From Virgibacillus phasianinus (GTDB lineage Bacteria > Bacillota > Bacilli > Bacillales > Amphibacillaceae): DNA of 64,000 nucleotides. Where the stretch lies: contig NZ_CP022315.1 of the NCBI RefSeq assembly GCF_002216775.1, positions 3,906,001 through 3,970,000 of the forward strand, in the 5' to 3' direction. The translations under genes and the position numbers were made by a program. This document shows, piece after piece, positions 16,308-25,462 of the stretch (the first letter of the stretch is position 1; every line of letters starts with the position of its first letter). Below the pieces are notes generated by a model. The model was not told the DNA's origin, did not search any database, and saw only the letters and a program-made list of their open reading frames with translations.

Positions 16308-17269
16308 CATTTTTGATGAAATTTTATTAGATCTGACAGAACTTCAATAATTCTTTTCTTAAGACTTATTGGCTCAACAATTTGAATTGATTTACCATAC
16401 GGCAAAAGTAAATAAGGTACATATGTATACATCATATCTTTTTCAAGATGAAATACTGCTTGATTTGAAGTCCGTTTTTGTAAATAATGTCCTAAAAACC
16501 AATGTTGGCAAATATCACCCAACGTCCTTGTATTTCCATTAATAACTAAAGAAATAATCCCCTCCTTATCTTCTATAGTAGGAAGGAGGTGTTTCATAAA
16601 AAAGTCACGTGCTGAAAAATTTTCTGGCCTGTTAAACTTATTTTCTGTTAGCATTAGACTTTCAATTCGATCTACTCTAAAGCTACGGATGTCATTCCTA
16701 AGATGACAAAATCCAATCACATACCACTTATTATTCCAATATATAATTCTGTACGGATCAACCAATCTATACTTTGATTGCTCTTCGCCACTTTTATGGT
16801 ATAAAATTTTTACAGAGTATCCGTTAGCTACGGCCGGCTCCAATTCCTTTAAGAAAGGTTCCATAGAGAGGGAACTTAATTGCCTTATTACTTCAAGACT
16901 AGTTAAATGTTGATTTATCTTTGTTTCCTGCTCTTGATTTGAATATTTTCTTAGCTTTGAAATAGCCCTATTTAATGCTTCACTTCCATAATATCCAGCT
17001 TCTTCTGCAAAAATAGCAGCGTGAAGTAGCGAGGTTTGCTCCTCAAAATCAAAAAAAAGTGGGGCTTCAATAAAATTATTCAATAAAGTGTATCCACCGT
17101 TATGTCCTGTGTCTGAAATTATAGGTACACCACTTGTTGAAAGTGTATCAATATAACGATACACAGTTCTTATATTTATCTCTAACTTTTCTGAAATTTG
17201 TTTTGCAGTAATTTTTTCACCTGAACTAAGCATCCATAGAATTGCTAGCATATTGTCAATTTTAGGCAT
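16307..17269 (-). CDS. HTH/WYL-domain transcriptional regulator (YafY type)
   Basis: The 320-residue protein has an N-terminal winged helix (MPKIDNMLAILWMLSSGEKI, then SEKLEINIRTVYRYIDTL) and a WYL domain (YRIIYWNNKWYVIGFCHLR, FRVDRIESL). WYL proteins sense ligands, often nucleic acids or nucleotides, and control nearby genes. ATG 17269 follows AGAGGTGGAG; a start 11 codons upstream is less likely. It precedes the PfpI-like gene, a plausible target. Confidence 0.82.
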   Translation of the reverse strand: MPKIDNMLAILWMLSSGEKITAKQISEKLEINIRTVYRYIDTLSTSGVPIISDTGHNGGYTLLNNFIEAPLFFDFEEQTSLLHAAIFAEEAGYYGSEALNRAISKLRKYSNQEQETKINQHLTSLEVIRQLSSLSMEPFLKELEPAVANGYSVKILYHKSGEEQSKYRLVDPYRIIYWNNKWYVIGFCHLRNDIRSFRVDRIESLMLTENKFNRPENFSARDFFMKHLLPTIEDKEGIISLVINGNTRTLGDICQHWFLGHYLQKRTSNQAVFHLEKDMMYTYVPYLLLPYGKSIQIVEPISLKKRIIEVLSDLIKFHQK

Positions 17270-17378
17270 ACAGCTCCACCTCTGCATGGAATTTGTTTCC
17301 ATTATATATGTTTAACTGCGATATTCTATAATCGGCCCGTTAATGGAATATTGTTATGTTACTTTTACCATAAAATCA

Positions 17379-17405
17379 CCCTTTGGACAATGTATATCCA
17401 AAGGG
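17379..17405 (-). terminator. Hairpin downstream of zinc-ribbon gene
   Basis: CCCTTTGGA pairs with TCCAAAGGG across nine bases; a short T run follows on the minus strand. Confidence 0.55.
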
Positions 17406-17509
17406 GTAGAACGGTTCAACTTTTTTATAAACTGTTACCACGGCACTTAACATCATTTCTAAGAGTCAGCAATATTAATATGTATAATTTCTGATGTTAG
17501 TCTAATAAT

Positions 17510-17722
17510 TCATTTGTGTTTAAAAATTACTAAATTACATTTTTCACATCTAAATGCTGGTATTTTATTTATTTTAAAAATTGCATCATTTGTTAATTCT
17601 TCACTCCCATAGGTAGCGAAGACTGAATCAGCAGATTCTGACCAACAAATTCTGCGAGAAGAAAAAATATACCCCTGCTTTACCTCATTATTACATTCAG
17701 GACATCTTATAGTATCGTTCAT
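17510..17722 (-). CDS. Zinc-ribbon protein (PF20097/DUF6487-like)
   Basis: The 70-residue protein carries two CxxC pairs, IRCPECNNEV near the start and FRCEKCNLVIFKH at the end, which would bind one zinc ion. The middle YIFSSRRICWSESAD is typical of the PF20097 family, whose role is unknown. The ATG at 17722 follows GAGAGGTGGCG. A 17-residue methyltransferase stump ends 30 bases upstream. Confidence 0.75.
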   Translation of the reverse strand: MNDTIRCPECNNEVKQGYIFSSRRICWSESADSVFATYGSEELTNDAIFKINKIPAFRCEKCNLVIFKHK

Positions 17723-17752
17723 ATGTAGTCACGCCACCTCTCGCTTTTCCTT

Positions 17753-17806
17753 TTAGTCATCTACTTTTTTATCCCAAGCATCACTATTATGCTTTGTTAA
17801 ATCCAT
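17753..17806 (-). pseudogene. N-terminal stump of a class I methyltransferase
   Basis: ATG 17806 behind GGGGGGAAG encodes MDLTKHNSDAWDKKVDD and then stops. The motif HNS-AWDKKV is how a group of Bacillus SAM-dependent methyltransferases begins, so this looks like the surviving 5' end of such a gene, whose remainder is missing. A genuine micropeptide is the alternative. Confidence 0.4.
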
Positions 17807-17922
17807 TATTCTTCCCCCCAATAGTAAAGAAATAAACCTTCTTATAATAATGGTTTAAGTACTCCTTAACACTCTGGCCCGATTGAAACCTAACCCCTGT
17901 TCCACAATTGCACCCGTTTGTT

Positions 17923-18447
17923 TTACTGTGGCAAAATTTTATTGGTCCATAAATAGTTTACAAATTTTAATACCTGGCCATTTATTTCAAATTCTTCACC
18001 ATTGGATTCCGTTTGCTCAAATCCGTTTTTCTCTAATACTTTTTTGGATGCTATATTATTGGTTGTTGTTTTTGCCTTAACCTGTTTTAAATCCAGGTCT
18101 GTAAAAGTTTCAAGTAATAATCCCAATGCTTTTTTAGCAACACCTTTTCCTGTATGGGATTTTCCCACTCTATAACCAATATGACCTGAACCTTGGGATT
18201 TTTCAATGTCCACTAAGTTCATCCTGCCAAGAATTAAACCATCTATATTTTTTATCAAATAAAAATGTGATAACCCTTGGGATTGTTCATCCAGTAAGGC
18301 TTTATTCCTTTTTCGGAAGATATCAAAGTTATAGTAGACATTCCCACGACTTGGTACCATTTCCTCAAAATAAGCCCTGTTTTCAAGTTCAAATTCAAAT
18401 AATTGTTCAAAATCTGCTTCGTGTAATTTCTCGATAGAAATATCCAT
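17923..18447 (-). CDS. GNAT acetyltransferase (RimJ/RimL type)
   Basis: About 174 residues from MDISIEKLHEADFEQLFEFE. The acetyl-CoA site is IGYRVGKSHTGKGVAKKALG (about residues 95-114), followed by KAKTTTNNIASKKVLEKNGF, the usual C-terminal motif. The family acetylates protein N-termini or antibiotics; the substrate is open. The start is uncertain between 18447 and 18453, both after GGATGTG; the longer version to 18501 has no better site. Confidence 0.82.
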   Translation of the reverse strand: MDISIEKLHEADFEQLFEFELENRAYFEEMVPSRGNVYYNFDIFRKRNKALLDEQSQGLSHFYLIKNIDGLILGRMNLVDIEKSQGSGHIGYRVGKSHTGKGVAKKALGLLLETFTDLDLKQVKAKTTTNNIASKKVLEKNGFEQTESNGEEFEINGQVLKFVNYLWTNKILPQ

Positions 18448-18525
18448 AATCATCACATCCAGATCAATATTATTTTTCACATAACAAGGAATATCCTGCA
18501 ACTAGCCTAATATTTGGCCTAATAA

Positions 18526-18779
18526 TCACCAACTTGGTAGTTTATTAATTTCCGACAAAATCTCTTGTGCAATATCCCTAACGTTTACTTTATAAACAAC
18601 CTAGCTCTTTTCTTCCTCTTTTATAACCTTTGCAATATCTTCACATTTTTTATAGCCCAAATATAGTGTTTAGAGGTGTTTGCTGCAAAATAACTATATA
18701 AATTACTTGTTTTTGTCCACTTATAGTATTTTTTTGTCATGATTTCTTCATTGGTATGTAATTTAATTAGTTCCGTCAC
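18526..18779 (-). pseudogene. Frameshifted remnant of unknown gene
   Basis: A GTG-initiated frame reads VTELIKLHTNEEIMTKKYYK, then WTKTSNLYSYFAANTSKHY. It must shift by one to continue LGYKKCEDIAKVIKEEEKS, passes a stop, and goes on VVYKVNVRDIAQEILSEINK to TGA at 18526. The pieces join into one plausible protein of about 85 residues, now interrupted twice. I do not recognise it. Confidence 0.4.
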
Positions 18780-18789
18780 CCAATATAAG

Positions 18790-19281
18790 TTATTTAGAAC
18801 GTTTAGTTACATCTTTCAATCGTTTTCTTGCACCATTTGAATCATTTGTAATTGGAATTTGTGGAAGAGCCTTAGCTAATCCGTATAAAGGCATGTTTCC
18901 ATAGACAGATTCGTAGTTTTTCTTTTTAATTTGATAACTTTCATGATAAATGCCAACTGCTTTATTGTTCCCGACCTTTCGATTAAAATCTCTCCACGCC
19001 GTTAAATGCTTTTCTTCTCTGGCATACGCTAAAAGATCTTCCATGGAACGCCAATATTGGATCATGACAGTAGTTTTCAATCCAAAGAAGCTTTCCATAG
19101 ACAAAAATCCAAGCTCATCCTGATATGTATACAATTCTTTAATCATCGGTGGCATTGCAGTAAAAACCGGAAACCATTTATGAATAGCAAGCCATTTATT
19201 GATACGCATCCCAATAATGAAAACTACAATATCATTATCATTTTCTGTTGTATAACGACCAGTAAATACTTGTTTCCCCAT
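18790..19281 (-). CDS. DUF4188 (monooxygenase-like) family protein
   Basis: The 163-residue protein belongs to the DUF4188 family, related by fold to small dimeric alpha-beta monooxygenases. Visible motifs are VVFIIGMRINKWLAIHKWFP, MIQYWRSMEDLLAYAREE and VGIYHESYQI. No catalytic role is proven. ATG 19281 follows GGGGAGGG by six bases. It is transcribed divergently from the DUF3888 gene at 19553. Confidence 0.82.
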   Translation of the reverse strand: MGKQVFTGRYTTENDNDIVVFIIGMRINKWLAIHKWFPVFTAMPPMIKELYTYQDELGFLSMESFFGLKTTVMIQYWRSMEDLLAYAREEKHLTAWRDFNRKVGNNKAVGIYHESYQIKKKNYESVYGNMPLYGLAKALPQIPITNDSNGARKRLKDVTKRSK

Positions 19282-19324
19282 TGTCTACCCTCCCCTGATT
19301 GCAGAAGAAGCCCACATATTAACT

Positions 19325-19466
19325 CAATTGTATCAGAATTTTTCATAAATTATCGGACTTCATTTAATTATCAAGACCTAAATTATTATAAAAAGTCAAA
19401 AAATAAAGAACGACACATATTAATCTTATAATATGCGTCGCTCCTTTATTCCCTGTTCCACAAGTG
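19325..19466. repeat. Dispersed ~140-bp repeat, copy B
   Basis: Matches copy A at 4909-5052 along its length, including the hairpin (CGACACATAT with ATATGCGTCG) and the GTTCC-CAA end. It lies between two divergent genes, where no terminator is needed, which argues that the block is a dispersed element rather than a gene-specific terminator. Confidence 0.6.
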
Positions 19467-19552
19467 TTCGTTTCTGGAATAATACTCCTACACACATAAA
19501 CATTTCTTAAAAGGAAATCTTAAGTTTAAACCGTGTGAAAGGAATGACGATC

Positions 19553-19981
19553 ATGAAAAAAATCGTTATTGCCATTTGTTTAACACTTGGAATTTCAATT
19601 ACTTTACACCCCTTTTGTTCTTTGGCAGAAAACATAAATACCGATAAACCATCAAAGGCACTACTGTACCATGACATAGTTATTTCAATGCTTCTGCCTA
19701 AAATTCAAAACAAGATTAATGAATTTTACTCGGCGATACTAACGAGATATCCAAACGTTTACCCATATATGGTTTATGTTGAAAATATAAAGAGGCTGGA
19801 TAACTTTCGTGGTTTTATTTTTTCAATAACAGTAAAAGTCAATCCTGTCGTTGGCCCGCATATTTCAGTGGGAACAGACAAAATGACTTTTAAAATTGAC
19901 GGTTCAAGGGTGAGACTCACAAAGTTTAACCACATAAAGACTGAAAAGCTTCCCCCACACTGGCAACACATTGTTAGATGA
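19553..19981 (+). CDS. Exported DUF3888 protein
   Basis: The 142-residue product starts MKKIVIAICLTLGISITLHP and has a Sec signal peptide likely cleaved near residue 25 (SLA-EN). The rest matches DUF3888: LLYHDIVISMLLPKIQNKIN, then YPYMVYVENIKR, and VVGPHISVGTDKMTFKI. The function is unknown; members are small exported proteins of Bacillus. ATG 19553 is chosen because AAAGGA lies nine bases upstream; two earlier ATGs are within that site. Confidence 0.82.
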   Translation: MKKIVIAICLTLGISITLHPFCSLAENINTDKPSKALLYHDIVISMLLPKIQNKINEFYSAILTRYPNVYPYMVYVENIKRLDNFRGFIFSITVKVNPVVGPHISVGTDKMTFKIDGSRVRLTKFNHIKTEKLPPHWQHIVR

Positions 19982-20039
19982 AGGGGATTTCTAAAGCAGA
20001 ACAAAAGCAGTCCCTCATTCACCAAAATGGCTATTATAA

Positions 20040-20198
20040 ATATTACAGGCGTTAACACTTATTCCGATAGCGTACCTTGTAGAATATAAGATAAAAGAAG
20101 GAGCAAATCTAAAAGAGGTTAAGAAATTAGCCTTTGACTCTAAATTGCTACTGTTAGATGGTGTGGACATTATTAAAGAATTTCAATTGAATAAGTAA
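20040..20198 (+). pseudogene. C-terminal remnant of unknown gene
   Basis: Right after a stop, the frame reads LTLIPIAYLVEYKIKEGANL then KEVKKLAFDSKLLLLDGVDI to a stop at 20196. There is no start codon with a binding site, so it looks like the end of a lost gene. It is followed by a good terminator. Confidence 0.4.
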
Positions 20199-20210
20199 AA
20201 TTAAGCATTA

Positions 20211-20250
20211 TTCCCCTTACACTTCACCATGAATTAAGGGGATTTTTTTA
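20211..20250 (+). terminator. Terminator
   Basis: TCCCCTTA and TAAGGGGA arms, followed by a run of seven T on the plus strand. Confidence 0.75.
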
Positions 20251-20479
20251 AAGATCTCTTAAATAAGATGCCCTTTGTTCTGGCTAATCGCCCTGTAACG
20301 GAACATTTTCTTAGTAAAGAGCGTGATTGGCCGAAATTACGGCGAAACTTTGATCGCTTAGTATCCCACCATTTCCGAAATGAACATGATGGAAAATGAT
20401 GGCCCACTCACACAGAAGGAGGGGCCAAATTCATTTTTGATTGTTACACGGGTTCGGTAACTGTATTATGGTCCTGAAA

Positions 20480-21697
20480 TTAAGCCGAACGCTGCGACGC
20501 AACACTATTTTCAGTCGGTTTACTTTTTAAAGTAAGCATTATAATAAAAGAAAGGCAATATAAAACTGCTAGGTAACCCATCGCTACTGTCATATCATAC
20601 TTTTGCAAAATATACCCAACCAGGATTGGAGATAAACCTCCTAAAGCCCTGCCAAAGTTGAAAATTGCATTTGTTGCCGTACTGCGAATTTGAACTGGGT
20701 AAAAATTGCTAATTAAGGCTCCATATCCGGCGAACATTCCATTTGCAAAGAATCCTACAATGGCTCCACCAATCAGCACGCCCGCATTTCCTTCCGCATA
20801 AGCGTATAAAAATACAGCTGCTGCAGATGCAAGAAGGAACACCCCATAGGAACGTTTTGCCCCAAATCGATCCATAAACCGTCCAAAGGTTAGCATACCA
20901 ATAATCATTCCAACTGCAGTAGCAATTGTCCAAATCGCGGAGCTTGAAACGGATAATCCCTGTGATTGTTGCAGCATGGATGGCAACCAAATCATCAAAC
21001 CATTATAACCTGCAATCTGAACAGTTGCCATGAATGCTAAAGAAATGGTGGTCGCTGTAGCTCTAGGTGTATCAAATAACTGGATTAACCTGCCTTTTTC
21101 TTTCACGTTGACCAACTTTTTTTGTTGTTGAGCAGATACCCATTCTGGTGATTCGTCTAAATTTCTTCGCACAATAAATGCAAAAATTACCGGTATTAAT
21201 CCAACAAAAAACAATGCTCTCCATCCAAAGAATGGAAGGATCATAGCGCTTAGCAGTGCCGCGAGAATGACACCATATTGAGCACCTAGACTCACATACG
21301 AAGATGCTCTGCCTTGTTTATTCTTGGGCCAAGCCTCTGCAACCAATGCCATGCCAATTCCGTATTCTCCACCAGCACCAAGACCTGCTATAAATCGATA
21401 AACGTAAACCTGTTCAATGTTTGTCGCAAGCCCAGTTAAAGCAGTACCGATCGCGAAAAGTAAAATACTGTACGTGAAAATTCGTACTCGGCCGAATTTA
21501 TCTGCTAGAATGCCAAAAATCACTCCTCCAGCAAGCATTCCGATATTTGTAATAGAAGATATAAATCCGCCTGTTGCTAAATCGATATTAAAATGTGCAA
21601 TAATCATGGACATGGCAAATGAGATAAACATAATATCCATGCCCTCTAATGTTAAACCTGCCACAGATGCCACTACTGTTTTCTTCTGATAATCCAT
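20480..21697 (-). CDS. MFS transporter (aromatic acid:H+ symporter/sugar-porter-like)
   Basis: The 405-residue protein has 12 hydrophobic helices and MFS motifs: GILADKFGRVR (loop 2-3) and the helix-4 YRFIAGLGAGGEYGIGMALV pattern, typical of the AAHS and related families that take up aromatic or organic acids. The symmetrical loop 8-9 has FGRFMDRFGAKRSYG. ATG 21697 follows GGAGGGG; an upstream in-frame extension of 29 residues lacks a site. Substrate unknown. It is a single-gene unit. Confidence 0.85.
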   Translation of the reverse strand: MDYQKKTVVASVAGLTLEGMDIMFISFAMSMIIAHFNIDLATGGFISSITNIGMLAGGVIFGILADKFGRVRIFTYSILLFAIGTALTGLATNIEQVYVYRFIAGLGAGGEYGIGMALVAEAWPKNKQGRASSYVSLGAQYGVILAALLSAMILPFFGWRALFFVGLIPVIFAFIVRRNLDESPEWVSAQQQKKLVNVKEKGRLIQLFDTPRATATTISLAFMATVQIAGYNGLMIWLPSMLQQSQGLSVSSSAIWTIATAVGMIIGMLTFGRFMDRFGAKRSYGVFLLASAAAVFLYAYAEGNAGVLIGGAIVGFFANGMFAGYGALISNFYPVQIRSTATNAIFNFGRALGGLSPILVGYILQKYDMTVAMGYLAVLYCLSFIIMLTLKSKPTENSVASQRSA

Positions 21698-21842
21698 ACG
21701 TTCCCCTCCTGATTTTTTAAATGTTGATCCTCGCTTTGAAGGGAATGGGTTATAAACTTGTCTACCATTCTCTATCCAACCCACACAGTACTAGTTAATA
21801 GAGTTCATAATAAACCTTTTTGTCAACATGCAGACACAAGAA

Positions 21843-21874
21843 ATGCCCTTTTGTCATAGAGGACAAAAGGGCAT
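21843..21874. terminator. 13-bp perfect hairpin
   Basis: ATGCCCTTTTGTC pairs exactly with GACAAAAGGGCAT across six bases. It lies between the asparagine synthetase 3' end (22165) and the MFS gene start (21697), both on the minus strand, and probably ends the former. The remaining gap to 22164 shows one AGCGCCCGATT dispersed element near 22052 and no gene. Confidence 0.6.
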
Positions 21875-22164
21875 AAATATCCGTAGATATACCATTATCA
21901 ATGTTTAGCTTATACCACCCTTTTCAGCCTCTCTGGACCGTATTAAAGGAATTATTCAATTAAAATTATAGTAGCATGACAGGAAGAAGGTTTCAATGGA
22001 AAATTCCTGCAATAACTATTTTATTACAATACAAAAAGATGTAATTCCAGATAAGCGCCCGATTTAGTGCTCTTACAATGTAGTAATAATTGATTCTTCC
22101 TGCCAAATTACTTTCTGCATATATTTCCGGTTTCTTTTAATTACTTTAGCTAGATTAGGCTATG

Positions 22165-24012
22165 TTAATCACTCACACGAACATCATACTTCCTTAACCA
22201 ATAATCAATTTGACATAAATGAGCTATCAGCTGCGGACCCTTCATCAATTGGCCATACCATGGTTCCGTAAACTCTGTACCTTCACTTTTAACAATTGCC
22301 TCTACTCGGTCCCGTCTAAGAAAGTTAAATAATGGAGAATTACCGTCTGCCAAAATCTCCTTCATCCAATTCACTACCTGCAGCGTGTATTCTGGTTGAA
22401 ACGTTTTTGGATAGGGGCTTTTCTTTCGATATAAGACATCCTCCGGCAATAGACCCTCAAGTGCTTTTCGTAATATACCTTTCTCTCTGCCTTGAAATAG
22501 TTTCATATCCCATGGAATATTCCAAACATATTCAACTAATTGATGGTCTGCAAAGGGAACCCTAACCTCGAGACTTGCCCCCATACTCATTCGATCCTTA
22601 CGATCAAGCAGCTGTGCCATAAACCATTGCATATTCACGTAAAAGAGTTCACGGCGTCTGGCATCTAATGTATTTTCACCTTCCAACCGTGGCGTCTCGT
22701 CAACGGTTTGTTTATATCGATTGTGAACATACTCTTTTAAATTCAGCTTTTTTTGCCATTCAGGATGAAGCAAATCAATTCTAGAATCCAATGATGTCAT
22801 CCACGGAAACCCTTCCCCTTTTGACGCGGCCGGATCGTGGAACCACGGATAGCCGCCAAATATTTCATCCGCACATTCTCCGGACAAACTGACGGTCGTT
22901 TGCTGCTTAATTCGACGACAAAACCATAGCAAGGAAGAGTCAATATCGGCCATCCCTGGTTGATCTCGCAAATCAACCGCCTCCTTAAGCAAATCCGCTA
23001 GTTCAAAACCTGTAATCACTTCATCATGGTGGTTTGTTCCAAAATGATCGACAACTTTTTCAATCCATGGCCGATCACTTGAGGGCTGGAATTTGCTTGC
23101 CTCAAAATATTGATCATTTCCTTCATAATCAACAGAAAAGGTGGATAATGTACCCCTGCCATTCTGTTTAAAATAATTGGATGCAATGGCCGTAATTGCA
23201 CTCGAATCTAACCCACCTGATAAAAATGTGGACACTGGAACATCCGCCACTAATTGACGTTGAACAGCATCAACAAATAAGCTTCTTACTTTTTCTGCTG
23301 TGTCATCCAGGCTATCCGTATGCTTATAGCTTTTCACATTCCAGTACCGCCACTTTTTAAGTCCATCCTTTGCATAAACAAGCGCATGGGCCGGCCTTAA
23401 TTCATTAATCCCCTTGAATATTCCATGGCCAGGGGTTCTGGATGGACCTAAACCGAATATCTCCGAAAGGCCACCCCGATCTACCTCTGCATGTACATTT
23501 TGATGCGCCAAAATTGCTTTTATTTCTGAGCCAAAAAGGAAGTGGCCATCGGATTCCATATAAAACAAGGGTTTAACACCGAGCCGATCCCTCGCCATAA
23601 ATAATTGCTCCTTCTCTTGATCCCAAACACCAAATGCATAAATGCCATTTAAATACTGAACACATTTTTCCTTCCATTCAATATAAGCTGTCAGTAATAC
23701 TTCTGTATCGGATGTTGTTACAAATTGATATCCCCTATTAAGCAAATCTCTACGTAAATCTTCCGTATTGTATAATTCTCCGTTATACACGAGTGTATAT
23801 GTCACTCCATTATGATCCTTACTCATCGGCTGCCTTCCACCATCAAGATCGACAACCGCAAGCCTCTTATGACCGAAGGCAGCGTGTTGACTTATCCACA
23901 CTTGCGTATCATCGGGACCCCTCAGCGACAACGTTTCTGTCATTTTTTTTACTATTGTATTTTCCGCTCGAACATCTTTCTGCCAATTAACAATCCCTGT
24001 AATGCCACACAA
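22165..24012 (-). CDS. asnB: Asparagine synthetase (glutamine-hydrolysing)
   Basis: The 615-residue enzyme converts aspartate to asparagine with ATP and glutamine. It starts MCGITGIVNWQ, so Cys2 becomes the N-terminal nucleophile of the class II glutaminase domain (residues about 2-190, with RGPDD and YNGELYN). The synthetase domain shows the PP-loop STFLSGGLDSSAI (about 255-267) and SGECADEIFGGYPWF. Its length is close to the 614-residue AsnO paralogue of B. subtilis, so it may be an AsnO-type enzyme rather than AsnB. It is a single gene. Confidence 0.92.
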   Translation of the reverse strand: MCGITGIVNWQKDVRAENTIVKKMTETLSLRGPDDTQVWISQHAAFGHKRLAVVDLDGGRQPMSKDHNGVTYTLVYNGELYNTEDLRRDLLNRGYQFVTTSDTEVLLTAYIEWKEKCVQYLNGIYAFGVWDQEKEQLFMARDRLGVKPLFYMESDGHFLFGSEIKAILAHQNVHAEVDRGGLSEIFGLGPSRTPGHGIFKGINELRPAHALVYAKDGLKKWRYWNVKSYKHTDSLDDTAEKVRSLFVDAVQRQLVADVPVSTFLSGGLDSSAITAIASNYFKQNGRGTLSTFSVDYEGNDQYFEASKFQPSSDRPWIEKVVDHFGTNHHDEVITGFELADLLKEAVDLRDQPGMADIDSSLLWFCRRIKQQTTVSLSGECADEIFGGYPWFHDPAASKGEGFPWMTSLDSRIDLLHPEWQKKLNLKEYVHNRYKQTVDETPRLEGENTLDARRRELFYVNMQWFMAQLLDRKDRMSMGASLEVRVPFADHQLVEYVWNIPWDMKLFQGREKGILRKALEGLLPEDVLYRKKSPYPKTFQPEYTLQVVNWMKEILADGNSPLFNFLRRDRVEAIVKSEGTEFTEPWYGQLMKGPQLIAHLCQIDYWLRKYDVRVSD

Positions 24013-24171
24013 AACAACTCATCCTTTCGACGGGAAACTTTTCCGTGGTTATCCTATGCGAAAAAATGGGCAACTGTCACTTATAGAAAGATAATCTTCT
24101 TTTTCATACTATTGATGGTACTTGAATATCGTTATGGGCGCTTATTGTCCTATTATTGAAAAAAGAAGTCA

Positions 24172-25161
24172 TCAACTTGTTAAGAACACTTTTCCTTTCC
24201 CCTTTTTGGAAAATTCAACAACACTAACAGCTTCTTTTACGTGTAACAAATCGTAGTGAGAATTCATCTTCATGAGTCTTAATTGGTTATCATTTATTAA
24301 TGTTATAATCGTATTGAAAGCGTCCTGCCATTTCTCTGTTGAGACATTCTTATTCCAATTCCGCAAATGAAATATAGTAGCATTTACTTTTGCTTTTTTT
24401 ATAATGTCTGACCAGTTTACCTGTACTCCTGACAAAAGACCGATCGTTAAAAAATTCCCATTAGGATGGACACAAAATGCTAATTCGTTTCCAGCTGACC
24501 CTCCAACGGAATCAATAGCAGCATCTGCCCCCATTCCATTCGTTAATTCCATAACCGTTTCATAGAGTAGATTTTCGGAAGTATCAATTACAAAAGAAGC
24601 ACCTAAATGCAGTAACTCCTCTGTATATTTATTATTTCTAGTAATCGCAATCAATTTAAATCCTAAAACCTTCGATAATTGAGCAAAAATGTGACCAATA
24701 GCAGATCCGCATGCATTAAGCAATAGAACATCATTCGGTCTTAATTTTAAAGCTTCCGTACAAGTCACCCAAGCTGTTATTGGATTGATATACATCTGTG
24801 ATGCCGTAAAATCACTAATAGAATCCGGTATAGAAACTGTATATTCTGCTGATGTTTTAACAAATTCTTGCCATGTGCCTTCTCCCCGCAAAGGTAAAAC
24901 ACGTTTACCAATAAGATTTTGGGGCACTAAGGGACCTACATCTTCTACAATACCCACTCCCTCATAACCAGGTATATTAGGTAAAGAAATCCGATGAGCG
25001 TACGATCCTTTAATCGGTATTAAATCAGAAGGATTTATCGGTCGTGCTACCATTCGAACAAGGACTTCATTACCTTTTGGTGGATCAATGGTTTTGTATT
25101 TAACGTTTAACACTTCTTTTGGACTACCGAATTCGTGAAATTTAATACATTTTGCATCCAA
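24172..25161 (-). CDS. MDR-family zinc-independent oxidoreductase (enoyl reductase/quinone reductase-like)
   Basis: The 329-residue protein is a medium-chain dehydrogenase/reductase. INPSDLIPIKGSYAHRISLP and PGYEGVGIVEDVG are catalytic-domain motifs, and LLNACGSAIGHIFAQLSKV is the NAD(P)-binding region. The first motif resembles the mitochondrial enoyl-CoA reductase (MECR/ETR) group. No zinc-ligand set of alcohol dehydrogenases is seen. The start is TTG 25161 after AAGGAG. Substrate unknown. Confidence 0.82.
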   Translation of the reverse strand: MDAKCIKFHEFGSPKEVLNVKYKTIDPPKGNEVLVRMVARPINPSDLIPIKGSYAHRISLPNIPGYEGVGIVEDVGPLVPQNLIGKRVLPLRGEGTWQEFVKTSAEYTVSIPDSISDFTASQMYINPITAWVTCTEALKLRPNDVLLLNACGSAIGHIFAQLSKVLGFKLIAITRNNKYTEELLHLGASFVIDTSENLLYETVMELTNGMGADAAIDSVGGSAGNELAFCVHPNGNFLTIGLLSGVQVNWSDIIKKAKVNATIFHLRNWNKNVSTEKWQDAFNTIITLINDNQLRLMKMNSHYDLLHVKEAVSVVEFSKKGKGKVFLTS

Positions 25162-25380
25162 AACTATTAGTCTCCTTCATATAATTCGATTCATTAAACT
25201 GCGTAGATTAATTAAAAAATTATCCGAACTAATCCAAAAACTAATTCAATTATTTTGAATCATAGTTCGGATTTCTTTCTGACTAAAACATTTGTCTCAG
25301 CCTTCCACAACAACTAAATACCACTTGTTCAAATGTAGTAGCTGAAAAAGCTTTGGTAAGAGAGATCCGAGAAAAGAAGT

Positions 25381-25414
25381 AAAAAAGAATGAACCCAACA
25401 AAGGCCCATTCTTC
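25381..25414 (-). terminator. Terminator of the SDR-like gene
   Basis: Minus strand AAGAATG and CATTCTT arms are followed by TTTTTT, about 50 bases after the stop at 25463. Confidence 0.65.
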
Positions 25415-25462
25415 TATCTAGTTCTGCAAATAAATCGCTTTTCCCAAATCATCCTACACCCA

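Noticed and set aside
25208-25276. Inverted repeat ATCCGAACTA/TAGTTCGGAT upstream of the MDR gene
   Set aside because: The arms are ten bases with a very long spacer and no tail; it might be an operator, but I have no support for a specific call.
25325-25382. Plus-strand fragment VVAEKALVREIREKK
   Set aside because: Only 15 codons with no start; could be chance.
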